Source: an uncultured Burkholderiales bacterium (lineage in GTDB: Bacteria > Pseudomonadota > Gammaproteobacteria > Burkholderiales > Burkholderiaceae). From it: a DNA stretch of 64,000 nucleotides. The notes below the pieces were generated by a model that was not told the DNA's origin, searched no databases, and worked only from the letters and a program-made list of their open reading frames with translations. Shown in pieces: positions 15,737 through 24,299 of the stretch (its first letter is position 1; every line of letters begins with the position of its first letter). The stretch is from NCBI GenBank assembly GCA_946480465.1, contig CAMLJY010000004.1, positions 98,976-162,975 on the forward strand, read 5' to 3'. The position numbers and the translations under genes are program-made.

Positions 15737-17181
15737 GGTGTCTCCTTGGGGGCTGCCGCGGGAAGGGGGGGGACCGGCAGCAGGGCGGCCAGCTCGGGGT
15801 ACATGGGTGGGGTCAGCAGGCGGGCGATGCCGCTGGCCAGCAGCGCGCAGGCCATGAGGCTGAGCACCATCGCGTGGCCGGCGACCATTTCCATCACGAT
15901 GATGAAGGCGGTGATCGGGCCCTGCGTGGCCGCCGCGAGGAAGCCGACCATGCCCAGCGCGATCAGTGGAATGGCCGCTTCGCGCGATACGCCCAGCAGC
16001 AGCGCCACGTCGTGGCCGATGCCTGCGCCGATGGACAGCGAGGGCGCGAACATGCCGGCCGGCACCCCGGTCCATGCCGACAGCCAGGTGGCGCAGAACT
16101 TGAGCGCGGTGTAGACGCCGGGCAGTTCGGCCCGGCCCTCCAGCAGCGCGCGCGTGGGCGCATAGCCGGCGCCCGCCGTGAGGCCGCCGGTGGCCAGCGT
16201 GATCACCGCCACGGCCAGCGCGCAGCCGGCCGCGAAGCGGTACGGGAAGGCCGCGCGCCAGCGGCCCAGGCGGCCCGGCAGCGCGCGGGCGGACGTGATG
16301 AGCAGCCGCGACAGCAGGCCGCCCGCCAGCCCGCACAGCACCGCCACGAGCAGGCCGGGGCCGAGCAGGCGCCACGAGAGATCCTGTACCCGCAGGCGCC
16401 CGAAGTAGGTCTCGTTGCCGAAGACCGACACCGCGACCAGGCCGGCCAGCACGATGCTGGAGATGATCAGCGCGCTGTGCTGCATGCTGCGCCGCCGCGA
16501 CAGCTGCTCCAGCGCGAAGATGACGCCGCCCAGGGGCGTGTTGAAGGCGGCGGCGATGCCGGCGGCGGCACCGGCGACCATCAGGTCATGCTGGTCGATC
16601 GGGGAGCGGTCCGACAGCCAGCGGCGCGCATGCAGCATGACGCCGGCGCCGACCTGCACGGTCGGCCCTTCGCGTCCGATCGACAGTCCGCCCAGCAGGC
16701 CGGCCGACACCAGGCCGATCTTCTGCAGCGACAGGCGCAGCGAGACCAGCCGGGCCAGCCGCGGCGGCTCGAGGTCGTCTTCCAGCGCGCGGACGACATG
16801 TGGAATGCCTGAACCGGCGGCACCGGCCACGAAGCGGCGCGTCCACCACAGCACGGCCACGGTCACCAGCGGCGTCCATGCCAGCGCCGCCCAGGCGGCG
16901 TACGGGGACGACGCCCGCGCGCTCGTGAAGGCATGGCTGGCGGCTTCGGCCAGCAGCGCGAAGCCGACCACCAGCAGGCCGGTGGCCGCCGCGTAGACCA
17001 GCACCACGGCGCGATCGGCCCACAGGCGTCCGCCTGCCAGCTCGGTGGCCAGGTTGCGCCAGAAGTCGGGCGCCAGCCCGTGCACGGCGCTGCGGCCGGA
17101 GGCCAGCGTGGCGCTGGCCTGCCGCCAGGCACGATGGAGCCGGGCGGCTGCCAGAGCGCAGGCGCGCGGGATTGTCGGCAT
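15733..17181 (-). CDS. ClC-family chloride channel/antiporter
   Basis: A 482-residue membrane protein with the three ClC selectivity signatures: GSGIPH (helix D region), GREGPTVQVGA (helix F) and GMFAPSLSIGAGIG (helix N). GREGP carries the external gating glutamate. No C-terminal CBS domains are present. It moves chloride, either as a channel or as a Cl-/H+ exchanger. The ATG at 17181 follows an AGGAG about 12 bases upstream. Its stop overlaps the start of the GT81-HAD gene (ATGA), so transport and solute synthesis are translationally coupled. Confidence 0.92.
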   Translation of the reverse strand: MPTIPRACALAAARLHRAWRQASATLASGRSAVHGLAPDFWRNLATELAGGRLWADRAVVLVYAAATGLLVVGFALLAEAASHAFTSARASSPYAAWAALAWTPLVTVAVLWWTRRFVAGAAGSGIPHVVRALEDDLEPPRLARLVSLRLSLQKIGLVSAGLLGGLSIGREGPTVQVGAGVMLHARRWLSDRSPIDQHDLMVAGAAAGIAAAFNTPLGGVIFALEQLSRRRSMQHSALIISSIVLAGLVAVSVFGNETYFGRLRVQDLSWRLLGPGLLVAVLCGLAGGLLSRLLITSARALPGRLGRWRAAFPYRFAAGCALAVAVITLATGGLTAGAGYAPTRALLEGRAELPGVYTALKFCATWLSAWTGVPAGMFAPSLSIGAGIGHDVALLLGVSREAAIPLIALGMVGFLAAATQGPITAFIIVMEMVAGHAMVLSLMACALLASGIARLLTPPMYPELAALLPVPPLPAAAPKETP

Positions 17182-17221
17182 CGGGAAATAACTCCTGAGG
17201 CACGCGTGCCCCGACCGGTGA

Positions 17222-17413
17222 TCAACGCATGCGCTGTTTCGAGACGGCGGCCGACGGATCGGCCGTGTGGAGACTGGACAGGGCCGGCTTGCCGGCGCGA
17301 ACCGCCTCGCGGTGCGCCTGGCGCTCCATCCACAGCAGCCACAACCAGCCGCTTGCCGCGGCGTCAAGGGCGAACAGCAGGCCGATCAGCCACCAAGCCG
17401 CTCGTCTTGGCAT
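17222..17413 (-). CDS. Small single-helix membrane peptide, unknown function
   Basis: A 63-residue protein with one membrane helix (about residues 6-28, WWLIGLLFALDAAASGWLWLLW) and a hydrophilic C-terminus. It lies between the MarR gene and the ClC gene, 40 bases from the latter, and its presumed promoter carries an ATTTGCACAATA dyad and an extended -10 (TGATACTAT, reverse strand). It is probably the leader gene of the channel/solute operon. No family recognised. Confidence 0.6.
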   Translation of the reverse strand: MPRRAAWWLIGLLFALDAAASGWLWLLWMERQAHREAVRAGKPALSSLHTADPSAAVSKQRMR

Positions 17414-17429
17414 CGGTTGGCGTCCATGT

Positions 17430-17441
17430 ATTTGCACAATA
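17430..17441. promoter_or_regulatory. Candidate MarR operator upstream of the ClC/GT81 operon
   Basis: ATTTG-CA-CAATA, a near-perfect member of the same dyad family, 16 bases upstream of the small membrane peptide gene. On the reverse strand it overlaps TGATACTAT, a plausible extended -10. It lies directly downstream of the marR gene, so it would control the rest of the run separately from marR itself. Confidence 0.68.
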
Positions 17442-17490
17442 GTATCAGGCGTGCCCAATTGCGGCATCCGGGTCGATCCCGGGGAACTTT

Positions 17491-18018
17491 CTACTGCTGG
17501 CCCAGCGGAACGCCGGCGGCCGTCTCGTCGGGCTGCAGCGCCTCGATCAATACCGCGAGATCCTTGTCGAGGCGTGCCAGGGTCTTGGTGTCCAGCCGCG
17601 CCAGGGCGTCCGGAAGGACGCCGTGGAAGGGGCCGGGTGCCTTGCGCAGCAGCTTCAGCCCGCCGGGCAGGATGTGCAGCTGCACCGTGCGGCGATCCGG
17701 GCCGTCCTTCGCGGCGGCGATCAACTCCATGGCGAGCAAGGCCTTGACGAGGTTGCTGGCGGTGGTCTGGTGGATGTCCATCGCCTGCGCCAGGCCGCTG
17801 ACGCCGACGCCGGGCTGGTCGCGGATCACGCTCAGGGCCCACAGCTGCGCACCGCCGATGCCGGCGCGCTTCTCGACCTGCTGGAAGTGCGTCTTCACGG
17901 CGTTGAAGACGATGCGGAACTTGCGCAGCACCCGGGCGGCGGGCACCCCCAGCTCCTGGCGGACGGCGGGGTCTTGTTCTTCGGGCTGGGGGCGGGGCTT
18001 GCGGGTCGGGGCGGGCAT
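17491..18018 (-). CDS. MarR-family transcriptional regulator
   Basis: A 175-residue protein with a winged helix-turn-helix (GVSGLAQAMDIHQTTASNLVKALLAMELI, then the wing KDGPDRRTVQLHILPGG; about residues 70-125), flanked by dimerisation helices. The DR in the wing matches MarR proteins. The ~30-residue proline/charge-rich N-terminus is longer than usual. It is the first gene of a leftward run ending in DUF5985 genes. Four dyads resembling MarR-type operators occur within 6 kb. Inducing ligand unknown; no cysteine pair suggests simple thiol sensing. Confidence 0.9.
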   Translation of the reverse strand: MPAPTRKPRPQPEEQDPAVRQELGVPAARVLRKFRIVFNAVKTHFQQVEKRAGIGGAQLWALSVIRDQPGVGVSGLAQAMDIHQTTASNLVKALLAMELIAAAKDGPDRRTVQLHILPGGLKLLRKAPGPFHGVLPDALARLDTKTLARLDKDLAVLIEALQPDETAAGVPLGQQ

Positions 18019-18115
18019 TCGCCGATGATAGGGGCGCGCCTGCGGGCCTTGGCTCTCCGATCACCGGGTGCCTTTCAGGGCGGCCGCGGGGCGGACCGGG
18101 TGCGGCCCCGCGGCC

Positions 18116-20437
18116 TCACCGCACCTGGACCGCCCGCAGCCGCAATGCATTGCCGATCACGCTGACCGACGACAGCGCCATCGCCGCCGCGGCGACGACC
18201 GGCGACAGCAGCAGCCCGAAGAACGGATAGAGCAGACCGGCCGCCAGCGGAATGCCCGCCACGTTGTAGGCAAAGCTCAGGAAGAGGTTCTGCCGGATGT
18301 TGCGCATGGTCGCCCCCGACAGCGTGCGCGCGCGCACGATGCCCAGCAGGTCGCCCTTCAGCAGCGTGATGCCCGCGCTTTCCATCGCGACGTCCGTGCC
18401 CGTACCCATCGCGATGCCGACGGTGGCGGCGGCCAGCGCGGGCGCGTCGTTCACGCCGTCGCCGGCCATCGCGACCACGCGGCCTTCGGCCTGCAGGCGC
18501 TTCACCACGGCCGCCTTGTCCTCGGGGAAGACCTCGGCGACGACTTCGCCGATGCCCAGCTGCCGCCCGACCGCCTCGGCCGTGGTGCGGCCGTCGCCGG
18601 TCAGCATGACGACCCGGACCCCGGCTGCCTGCAGGGCCTGCAGCGCGGCCGGCGTGGTGGCCTTGACGGGGTCGGCGATCGCCACGAAGCCTGCCAGCCG
18701 GCCGCCGACGCCGACGAAGATCACCGTGGCCGCCTGCTGCCGCTGGCCTTCGGCGGCCGCGGCGAGCGGGCTGCTGTCGATGCCTTGCTCGGCGAGGAAC
18801 TTGGCGCTGCCCGACACGACCACCTGGCCGTCCACCGTGCCGATCACGCCCTTGCCCACCGGCGAGTCGAAGTCGCTGACCGGGGCCAGCGCCAGGCCGC
18901 GCGCCTGGGCCTCCATGACGATGGCCAGGGCGAGCGGGTGTTCGCTGGCGCGCTCGACGCTGGCCAGCTTCTGCAGCACGTCCTGCGCCGAGACGCCCTC
19001 GGCCGGCTCGACGTGCACGACCTTGGGCCGTCCTTCGGTGAGCGTGCCGGTCTTGTCGACCACCAGGGTGTCGACCTTCTCCATCTTCTCCAGCGCCTCG
19101 GCATCGCGGATCAGCACGCCCAGCTGCGCGCCCTTGCCGACGCCGACCATGATGGACATCGGCGTCGCCAGGCCCAGCGCACAGGGGCAGGCGATGATCA
19201 GCACCGCCACCGCCGCGACCAGCGCATGGCTGAAGGCCGGCGACGGCCCCCAGGCGAGCCAGGCGGCGAAGGTCAGCGCCGCGACCAGCATCACCACCGG
19301 CACGAACCAGCCGGCCACCTGGTCGGCCATGCGCTGGATGGGCGCGCGGCTGCGCTGCGCGGCGGCCACCATGTGCACGATCTGCGACAGCAGGGTGTCG
19401 GCACCGACCTTCTCCGCCCGCATCACGAAGCCGCCGGTCTGGTTCATCGTGCCCGCCGTCAGCTTCGAGCCCACCGCCTTGGCCACCGGCACCGGCTCTC
19501 CGGTGACCATGGACTCGTCCACGTTGCCCTTGCCTTCCGCCAGCTCGCCGTCGACCGGCACCTTCTCGCCCGGACGCACGCGCAGCAGGTCGCCGACCTG
19601 GATGGTGTCGACCGGCACGGTCTCGTCGCCGCCGTCGTGGTTCACCTTCACGGCGGTCTTCGGGGCCAGGCCCAGCAGGGCCTTGATGGCGCCGGAGGTC
19701 CGTTCACGCGCGCGCAGCTCGAGCACCTGGCCGAGCAGCACCAGCACGGTGATGACGGCGGCGGCCTCGAAGTAGACGGCCACCGCGCCATCGGCCAGCC
19801 GCAGCGCCGGCGGAAAGCGCTGCGGCGCGATGGTGCCGACGATGCTGTAGAGCCAGGCGGCGCCCGTGCCCAGCGCGATCAGCGAGAACATGTTCAGGCT
19901 GCGGTGCTTCACCGACGCCACGGCCCGCACGAAGAAGGGCCAGCCGGCCCACAGCACCACCGGCGTGCCCAGCAGCAGCTGGATCCAGTTCGACAGCTGC
20001 TGCCCCAGCAGGTGGTTCAGGTTGGTCAGGTGGCCGCCCATTTCGAGTGCAAAGACCGGCAGGGTCAGTGCGGTGCCGATCCAGAAGCGGCGGGTCATGT
20101 CCTTCAGCTCGGGGCTCGCCCCTTGCTCGGCGGTGGCGAGCACCGGCTCCAGGGCCATGCCGCAGATCGGGCAGTGGCCCGGGCCCAGCTGCCGGACCTG
20201 AGGGTGCATCGGGCACGTGTACTCGGCCTGGCCCGGGTCGCCCGTGGGCGCGGAGGCGGGCGGGCCGGCGTGGATGTGGCCATGGCCGTGGCCGTGGTGG
20301 TCGTGGTGGCCGTGGTGGCCGTGGTGGCCGTCGCCGCGGTCCTGCGGCTGGTGATCGTGAACGCCGGTCTGGCTCCGCGCCGCGTGGTGGTGATGCTGCG
20401 CGGCATGGTCGCGGGGTGGGCTGGGGATGGTCGGCAT
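18116..20437 (-). CDS. copA: Copper-translocating P1B-type ATPase
   Basis: A 773-residue P-type ATPase that exports Cu(I) from the cytoplasm. The N-terminus is very His-rich (about residues 14-56) and is followed by a heavy-metal-binding segment CPMHP...CPICGM (75-94) instead of a classical CxxC HMA domain. Core motifs: TGEP (312-315), CPC ion site (417-419), DKTGTLT with phosphorylated Asp461, SEHPLA, and [16 protein letters not shown] precedes the ATG at 20437. A CueR-like promoter lies just upstream, on the reverse strand, so copper-dependent induction is expected. No dedicated chaperone or cueR is in the window. Confidence 0.95.
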   Translation of the reverse strand: MPTIPSPPRDHAAQHHHHAARSQTGVHDHQPQDRGDGHHGHHGHHDHHGHGHGHIHAGPPASAPTGDPGQAEYTCPMHPQVRQLGPGHCPICGMALEPVLATAEQGASPELKDMTRRFWIGTALTLPVFALEMGGHLTNLNHLLGQQLSNWIQLLLGTPVVLWAGWPFFVRAVASVKHRSLNMFSLIALGTGAAWLYSIVGTIAPQRFPPALRLADGAVAVYFEAAAVITVLVLLGQVLELRARERTSGAIKALLGLAPKTAVKVNHDGGDETVPVDTIQVGDLLRVRPGEKVPVDGELAEGKGNVDESMVTGEPVPVAKAVGSKLTAGTMNQTGGFVMRAEKVGADTLLSQIVHMVAAAQRSRAPIQRMADQVAGWFVPVVMLVAALTFAAWLAWGPSPAFSHALVAAVAVLIIACPCALGLATPMSIMVGVGKGAQLGVLIRDAEALEKMEKVDTLVVDKTGTLTEGRPKVVHVEPAEGVSAQDVLQKLASVERASEHPLALAIVMEAQARGLALAPVSDFDSPVGKGVIGTVDGQVVVSGSAKFLAEQGIDSSPLAAAAEGQRQQAATVIFVGVGGRLAGFVAIADPVKATTPAALQALQAAGVRVVMLTGDGRTTAEAVGRQLGIGEVVAEVFPEDKAAVVKRLQAEGRVVAMAGDGVNDAPALAAATVGIAMGTGTDVAMESAGITLLKGDLLGIVRARTLSGATMRNIRQNLFLSFAYNVAGIPLAAGLLYPFFGLLLSPVVAAAAMALSSVSVIGNALRLRAVQVR

Positions 20438-20469
20438 CGCGCTCTCCTGGGCTTGGCGGGACAGTCTCA

Positions 20470-20493
20470 ACCTTCCAATGATCGGAAAGTCAA
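20470..20493 (-). promoter_or_regulatory. CueR/MerR-type promoter of copA
   Basis: On the reverse strand TTGACT (-35) is followed by TTCCGATCATTGGAAGG and a weak -10 (TGAGACT). The TTCC/GGAA dyad inside an overlong (~19 bp) spacer is the layout of CueR-controlled copA promoters. It lies about 33 bases upstream of the copA start. Confidence 0.78.
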
Positions 20494-20597
20494 GCGGTGC
20501 GTCCGGCCGGGCGCCGGCAGTGGCAAGGCAGGCGCCCGCGGCCACTCGGGCAGCGCGCCCGGCGCGGCCAGGGTCGCCGCATGCGGAACGCGCGGGT

Positions 20598-20611
20598 TTG
20601 ATGCGCATCAA
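20598..20611. promoter_or_regulatory. Perfect FNR/ANR box
   Basis: TTGATGCGCATCAA matches the FNR/ANR/DNR consensus TTGAT-N4-ATCAA exactly. It sits in the copper control region, about 160 bases from both copA and the DUF411 gene, and about 40 bases upstream of the forward -35 at 20653, a sensible activator position for the forward promoter. Oxygen- or NO-dependent control is inferred. Confidence 0.7.
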
Positions 20612-20652
20612 CGCAGCCCCCCCTGCTGCCGCGTGGACTTGGGTCGCGGCGC

Positions 20653-20683
20653 TTGACCTTGTCCCCGTGGCAATCCTTAGAGT
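20653..20683 (+). promoter_or_regulatory. MerR-type promoter of the DUF411/cus genes
   Basis: TTGACC (20653-20658), then a 19-base spacer containing the imperfect dyad CCTTGTC/GGCAATCC, then TAGAGT (20678-20683). Overlong spacing with a central dyad is typical of MerR-family promoters for metals. The remaining control region (20438-20754, 317 bases) contains only this, the copA promoter and the FNR-type box. Confidence 0.7.
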
Positions 20684-20754
20684 GCCGCCTGCACCAACCA
20701 CCACCGATGCGGGGCGCGGGGCACCTGCCCACCGGTCCGCACGGCCCCACGCCC

Positions 20755-21213
20755 ATGAAGCGCCGTCACGTCTTCACCGTCCTCGCCGCAGGCCTCGCGG
20801 CTTCCGCCTTGCCGTCGGCCGCGGCACCGGCCCTGCCGCGGATCGATGTCTTCAAGAGCCCCACCTGCGGCTGCTGCGGCGCCTGGGTGGATCACCTGAG
20901 GGCCGCCGGCTTTGCGGTGAAGGTCACCGAGGTCCAGGACACCACCGCCACCCGCCGCAGCCAGGGCCTGCCCAGCCGCTTCGGCAGTTGCCACACCGCC
21001 CTGGTCGAGGGCTACGTCATCGAAGGCCACGTGCCGGCGGCAGACGTGAAGCGGCTGCTGGCGACGAAGCCGGTCGCCATCGGCCTGGCGGTGCCCGGCA
21101 TGCCGGCCGGCTCTCCCGGCATGGAGAACGGCCACGCCAGGGCCGCCTTCGATGTCCTGCTCATCGACAAGAGCGGCCGGGACAGCGTGTTCGCCCGCTA
21201 CGCCGGGGCCTGA
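20755..21213 (+). CDS. DUF411 periplasmic metal-binding protein
   Basis: A 152-residue exported protein. A signal ([22 protein letters not shown]) precedes a compact domain with [20 protein letters not shown] (about 34-53), whose CxCC cysteines, plus a later Cys-His (GSCHTALV), are the expected metal ligands of DUF411. Family members accompany copper and other metal efflux genes. The fold is thioredoxin-like. The ATG at 20755 has a weak ribosome binding site but places the signal correctly. Role in copper delivery to CusCBA is inferred from position. Confidence 0.88.
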   Translation: MKRRHVFTVLAAGLAASALPSAAAPALPRIDVFKSPTCGCCGAWVDHLRAAGFAVKVTEVQDTTATRRSQGLPSRFGSCHTALVEGYVIEGHVPAADVKRLLATKPVAIGLAVPGMPAGSPGMENGHARAAFDVLLIDKSGRDSVFARYAGA

Positions 21214-21351
21214 CGCCGCCGGCCACGGCCGCTCGCGGTGGACGCGGCGAACGCGGTGACCCGTCGCGCGGATGACGTTCGATTGACGCGGCGCAAGCCC
21301 GCGTGCCGTCCGCTCGCCGCGGCCGAATCCCCATCGATACACTCGACCGCG

Positions 21352-21735
21352 ATGCCGCGCCGCCCCTTCCACCGCCTGACGACCGCGTTGCTCGTGGTCA
21401 TGTCGCTGCTCTTCTCGCAGCTGGCGCTGGCGAACTACCTGTGCCCCGAGCAGGCCAGCGCGGCGACGATGGGCGAACGCATGGCGGCCGGCCTGCCGTG
21501 CGAAGGCCTGGACGCCGACCAGCCGGCCTTGTGCGCCGGGCACTCCGCGGATGCTCCGCAGTCGGCCGAGACGGCCAAGCCGCCGACCCTGTCGGCGCCG
21601 CTGCTGATCCTGGTGCTGCAGCTGCCCTTGGCACTGCAGGCCAGCGCCGCGCGGACCCTGCCCCCGGCCGCGGTGCCGGCGGCGCATCCGCCACCCGACC
21701 CGCTCTTCCTGTCCACGCGCAGACTGCGCGTCTGA
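21352..21735 (+). CDS. CopL-like exported peptide of the copper island, unknown function
   Basis: A 127-residue protein with a signal or anchor helix (about residues 8-27), the sequence LANYLCPEQ just after it, a second cysteine (LPCEG), a third (LCAGH), and a C-terminal hydrophobic segment (SAPLLILVLQLPLAL). Proteins of this outline often sit just ahead of RND copper pumps in Burkholderiales and are sometimes called copper-resistance hypothetical proteins. Its function is not established. The gene is 78 bases upstream of the outer-membrane factor gene. Confidence 0.7.
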   Translation: MPRRPFHRLTTALLVVMSLLFSQLALANYLCPEQASAATMGERMAAGLPCEGLDADQPALCAGHSADAPQSAETAKPPTLSAPLLILVLQLPLALQASAARTLPPAAVPAAHPPPDPLFLSTRRLRV

Positions 21736-21813
21736 TCCGCTCCGTCGACCGACCGGTGCTGGCGCGGCCTGGCCGCATGCCGGCCATGTTTCCGCTCGTC
21801 TTCGGAGCCTTGG

Positions 21814-23055
21814 ATGTTCACACCTGTCCTGCGCGCAGTCCTCCTGGCTGCCGCCCTGCTGCCGGCCGCCCGCGCCGCCGCGGCACCTTTGTCGCTCGAC
21901 CAGGCGATCGGCCTGGCCGTCGAGCGTTCCGCGCTCACCCGCTCGGCACGCGCCGGCACGCAGGGCGCCGCTGAACTGGCGCGCGCGGCCAGCCAGCTGC
22001 CGGACCCGATGCTCAGCGTGGGCGTCGACAACCTGCCGCTGAACGGGCCCGACCGGTTCAGCACGTCGGCGATGGACATGACGATGAAGCGCATCGCCCT
22101 CGCCCAGGAGTGGGTCCCGGCCGACAGGCGGGCGGCGCGCCAGGCCGTCGCGGCGGCGATGGCCGACCGCGAGGCGGCGATGGAGCGCGTGGCCGCGGCG
22201 GAAGTGCGCCTGCAGACGGCGATGGCGTACCTGGACGCGTACTTTGCAGGTGAGGCGGCCGTGCTGGCCACCCTCGCCGAACGGCACGCCCGGGAAGCGC
22301 TGGAGGTGGGCAAGGGCCGGCTGGCCAGCCCGGCCGGCGGCAGCGCCGGGGCGCTGGGGCTGGCCGGCGCGCTGGGCAGCGCCGAGGACGATTCGGCCGA
22401 GCAGCGCCAGCAGCAGGCCGCGGCTGCGGCCAACCTGCAGCGCTGGACCGGCGCGCCGGCCGGCCAGCTGCTGCCGCCGCTGCTGCCGGCCGAGCCGGCC
22501 GGGCCGGACTACGTCGCGGCACATCCGCAGGTGGCGCTCCGCCTGCGCGAGGTCGAGGTCGCACGCCACGAGGCCGAGCTCGCCCGGCTGGCGCGCCGCC
22601 CCAACTGGACGGTCGAGCTGTCCTACGGCCAGCGCCAGGGCCGTTCCGACCTGGTGTCCTTCGGCGTCAGCATCCCCTGGCCGGTGGCGCCGGCGGCGCG
22701 CCAGGACCGCGAGACGGCGGCGAAGCTGGCACAGGTGGACAAGGCCGAGGCCGAGCTGGAAGAAGCCCGCCGGGCCGCCGCCGGCGAGCATGCCGCCCTG
22801 TCCGGCGACGCGCAGCGCTTGCGCGCGCGCATCGAGCGCTTCCAGGCCGGCGTGCTCGCACCGCTTCAGCAACGAAGCGCGGCGACGCTGGCGGCCTACC
22901 GCGGCAACCAGGCAGAGCTGTCGATGCTGTTCGAAGCCCGCCTGGCCGACGTGGAGGCGCAGCGAAGGCTGCTGATGCTTCGGCGCGACCTGGCCCGGGT
23001 CCAGGCGCAGCTGGTGTTCAAGCCCGTTTCCCAAGCCCAAGGAGCAGCGCGATGA
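21814..23055 (+). CDS. cusC: TolC-family outer-membrane factor of a copper/silver RND pump
   Basis: A 413-residue exported protein with signal peptide (about 1-24) and the long alpha-helical repeats of outer-membrane efflux proteins (PLSLDQAIGLAVERS at the start of repeat one; the second repeat begins near VAAHPQVALRLREVEVARHEAEL). It forms the outer-membrane duct for the adaptor and pump encoded next. GGAG lies before the ATG. The stop overlaps the cusB start by four bases. It is somewhat shorter than CusC (about 460) and has lost much of one mid-region, but the repeat structure is intact. CusC versus CzcC cannot be settled from this protein alone. Confidence 0.88.
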   Translation: MFTPVLRAVLLAAALLPAARAAAAPLSLDQAIGLAVERSALTRSARAGTQGAAELARAASQLPDPMLSVGVDNLPLNGPDRFSTSAMDMTMKRIALAQEWVPADRRAARQAVAAAMADREAAMERVAAAEVRLQTAMAYLDAYFAGEAAVLATLAERHAREALEVGKGRLASPAGGSAGALGLAGALGSAEDDSAEQRQQQAAAAANLQRWTGAPAGQLLPPLLPAEPAGPDYVAAHPQVALRLREVEVARHEAELARLARRPNWTVELSYGQRQGRSDLVSFGVSIPWPVAPAARQDRETAAKLAQVDKAEAELEEARRAAAGEHAALSGDAQRLRARIERFQAGVLAPLQQRSAATLAAYRGNQAELSMLFEARLADVEAQRRLLMLRRDLARVQAQLVFKPVSQAQGAAR

Positions 23056-24299
23056 ACCGCCTCGCCACCGCCGCCATCGCCGTCGCCGCCGTCCTGGCCG
23101 TGGGCGGTGCCGCCTTCCAGATCGGGCGCCAGTCGGTGCGCCACGAGGCCGCGGCCGCGCCCGCCGCCGCGGCATCCGCCGCCGAGCGCAAGGTGCTGTA
23201 CTGGCACGACCCGATGGTGCCCGGCCACCGCTTCGACAAGCCCGGCAAGTCGCCCTTCATGGACATGCAGCTGCAGCCCGTGTACGCCGACGAGGGCGGT
23301 GCCGACGGGGGCATGAACCCGGGCGTGAAAGTGAGCCCGCAGGTGCAGCAGAACCTGGGGCTGCGCACCGCGCTGGTGAAGAAGGCGCAGGTCGGCCCGT
23401 CCTTCGAGGCCGTGGGCGCGGTGCAGTTCGACGAGCGCCTGGGCGTGGCCGTGCAGACCCGCGCTAACGGCTATGTAGAGCGTCTGCTGGTGCGCGCGCC
23501 GATGCAGCGTGTGGTCCGGGGCCAGCCGCTGGCCACGCTGTTCGTGCCCGAGTGGCTCGGTCCGCTGAACGAGATCGCGGCGCTGAAGCGGGCCGGCGCC
23601 GCGGCCGAGCTGGTGGCCGCGGCGCGCGAGCGCACGCGCGCGCTGTCGATCCCCGACGAGCTGGTGCGCCAGGTGGAGGCCGGCGGCCCGCCGCAGGCAT
23701 GGACGACGCTGCTCGCGCCGGCCAGCGGCGTGGTGGCGGAGCTGGGCGTGCGCGAGGGCGTGGCGGTGTCCCCGGGCATGACGCTGTTCCGCATCGCCGG
23801 GCTCGAGAAGGTGTGGGCCGTCGTCGAGATCCCCGAGGCCGAGGCCCTGCGGCTGGCGCGCGGGCACGAGGTGACGGCGGCGCTGCAGGCCGACCCCGGC
23901 CGCGCCTTCTCCGGCACGCTGCAGGAAATCCTGCCGCAGGTGAACGCGGCCACGCGCACGCTGCCGGCCCGCTTCGAGGTGGACAACCCGGGCGGCCGGC
24001 TGGTGCCGGGCATGCTGCTGCGGGTTCAGGTCGCCGGTGCCGCGGCGCCGCGGCTGGTGGTGCCGACCGAGGCCGTGATCCGCACCGGCACCCGCGCGGT
24101 GGTCATCGTGCGTGCGGACGATCGCCGCTTCGAGCCGCGCGAGGTGCAGCTGGGCGCCGACCTGGGCGAGCAGCTGGAGGTGCTGCAAGGCCTGGCCGAA
24201 GGCGACGAGGTGGTGGCGAGCGGCCAGTTCCTCATCGATTCGGAGGCGCGGCTGCGCGCCGTGCTCGGCAGCATGGCCGCCAGCGGAGCCGGCAAGTGA
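23052..24299 (+). CDS. cusB: RND periplasmic adaptor, CusB type
   Basis: A 415-residue membrane-fusion protein. A signal anchor (about 5-22) is followed by a heavy-metal-binding segment ([23 protein letters not shown], about 50-72) with conserved Met/His, typical of CusB. The barrel-sandwich and beta-barrel domains follow ([52 protein letters not shown]). It links pump and outer-membrane duct and passes metal to the pump. Start and stop overlap both neighbouring genes, showing tight coupling. Confidence 0.93.
   Translation: MNRLATAAIAVAAVLAVGGAAFQIGRQSVRHEAAAAPAAAASAAERKVLYWHDPMVPGHRFDKPGKSPFMDMQLQPVYADEGGADGGMNPGVKVSPQVQQNLGLRTALVKKAQVGPSFEAVGAVQFDERLGVAVQTRANGYVERLLVRAPMQRVVRGQPLATLFVPEWLGPLNEIAALKRAGAAAELVAAARERTRALSIPDELVRQVEAGGPPQAWTTLLAPASGVVAELGVREGVAVSPGMTLFRIAGLEKVWAVVEIPEAEALRLARGHEVTAALQADPGRAFSGTLQEILPQVNAATRTLPARFEVDNPGGRLVPGMLLRVQVAGAAAPRLVVPTEAVIRTGTRAVVIVRADDRRFEPREVQLGADLGEQLEVLQGLAEGDEVVASGQFLIDSEARLRAVLGSMAASGAGK

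Noticed and set aside
18068..20656. An 862-codon forward frame across the copA locus
   Set aside because: Antisense to CopA, whose motifs are complete on the reverse strand; the forward frame has no domain.
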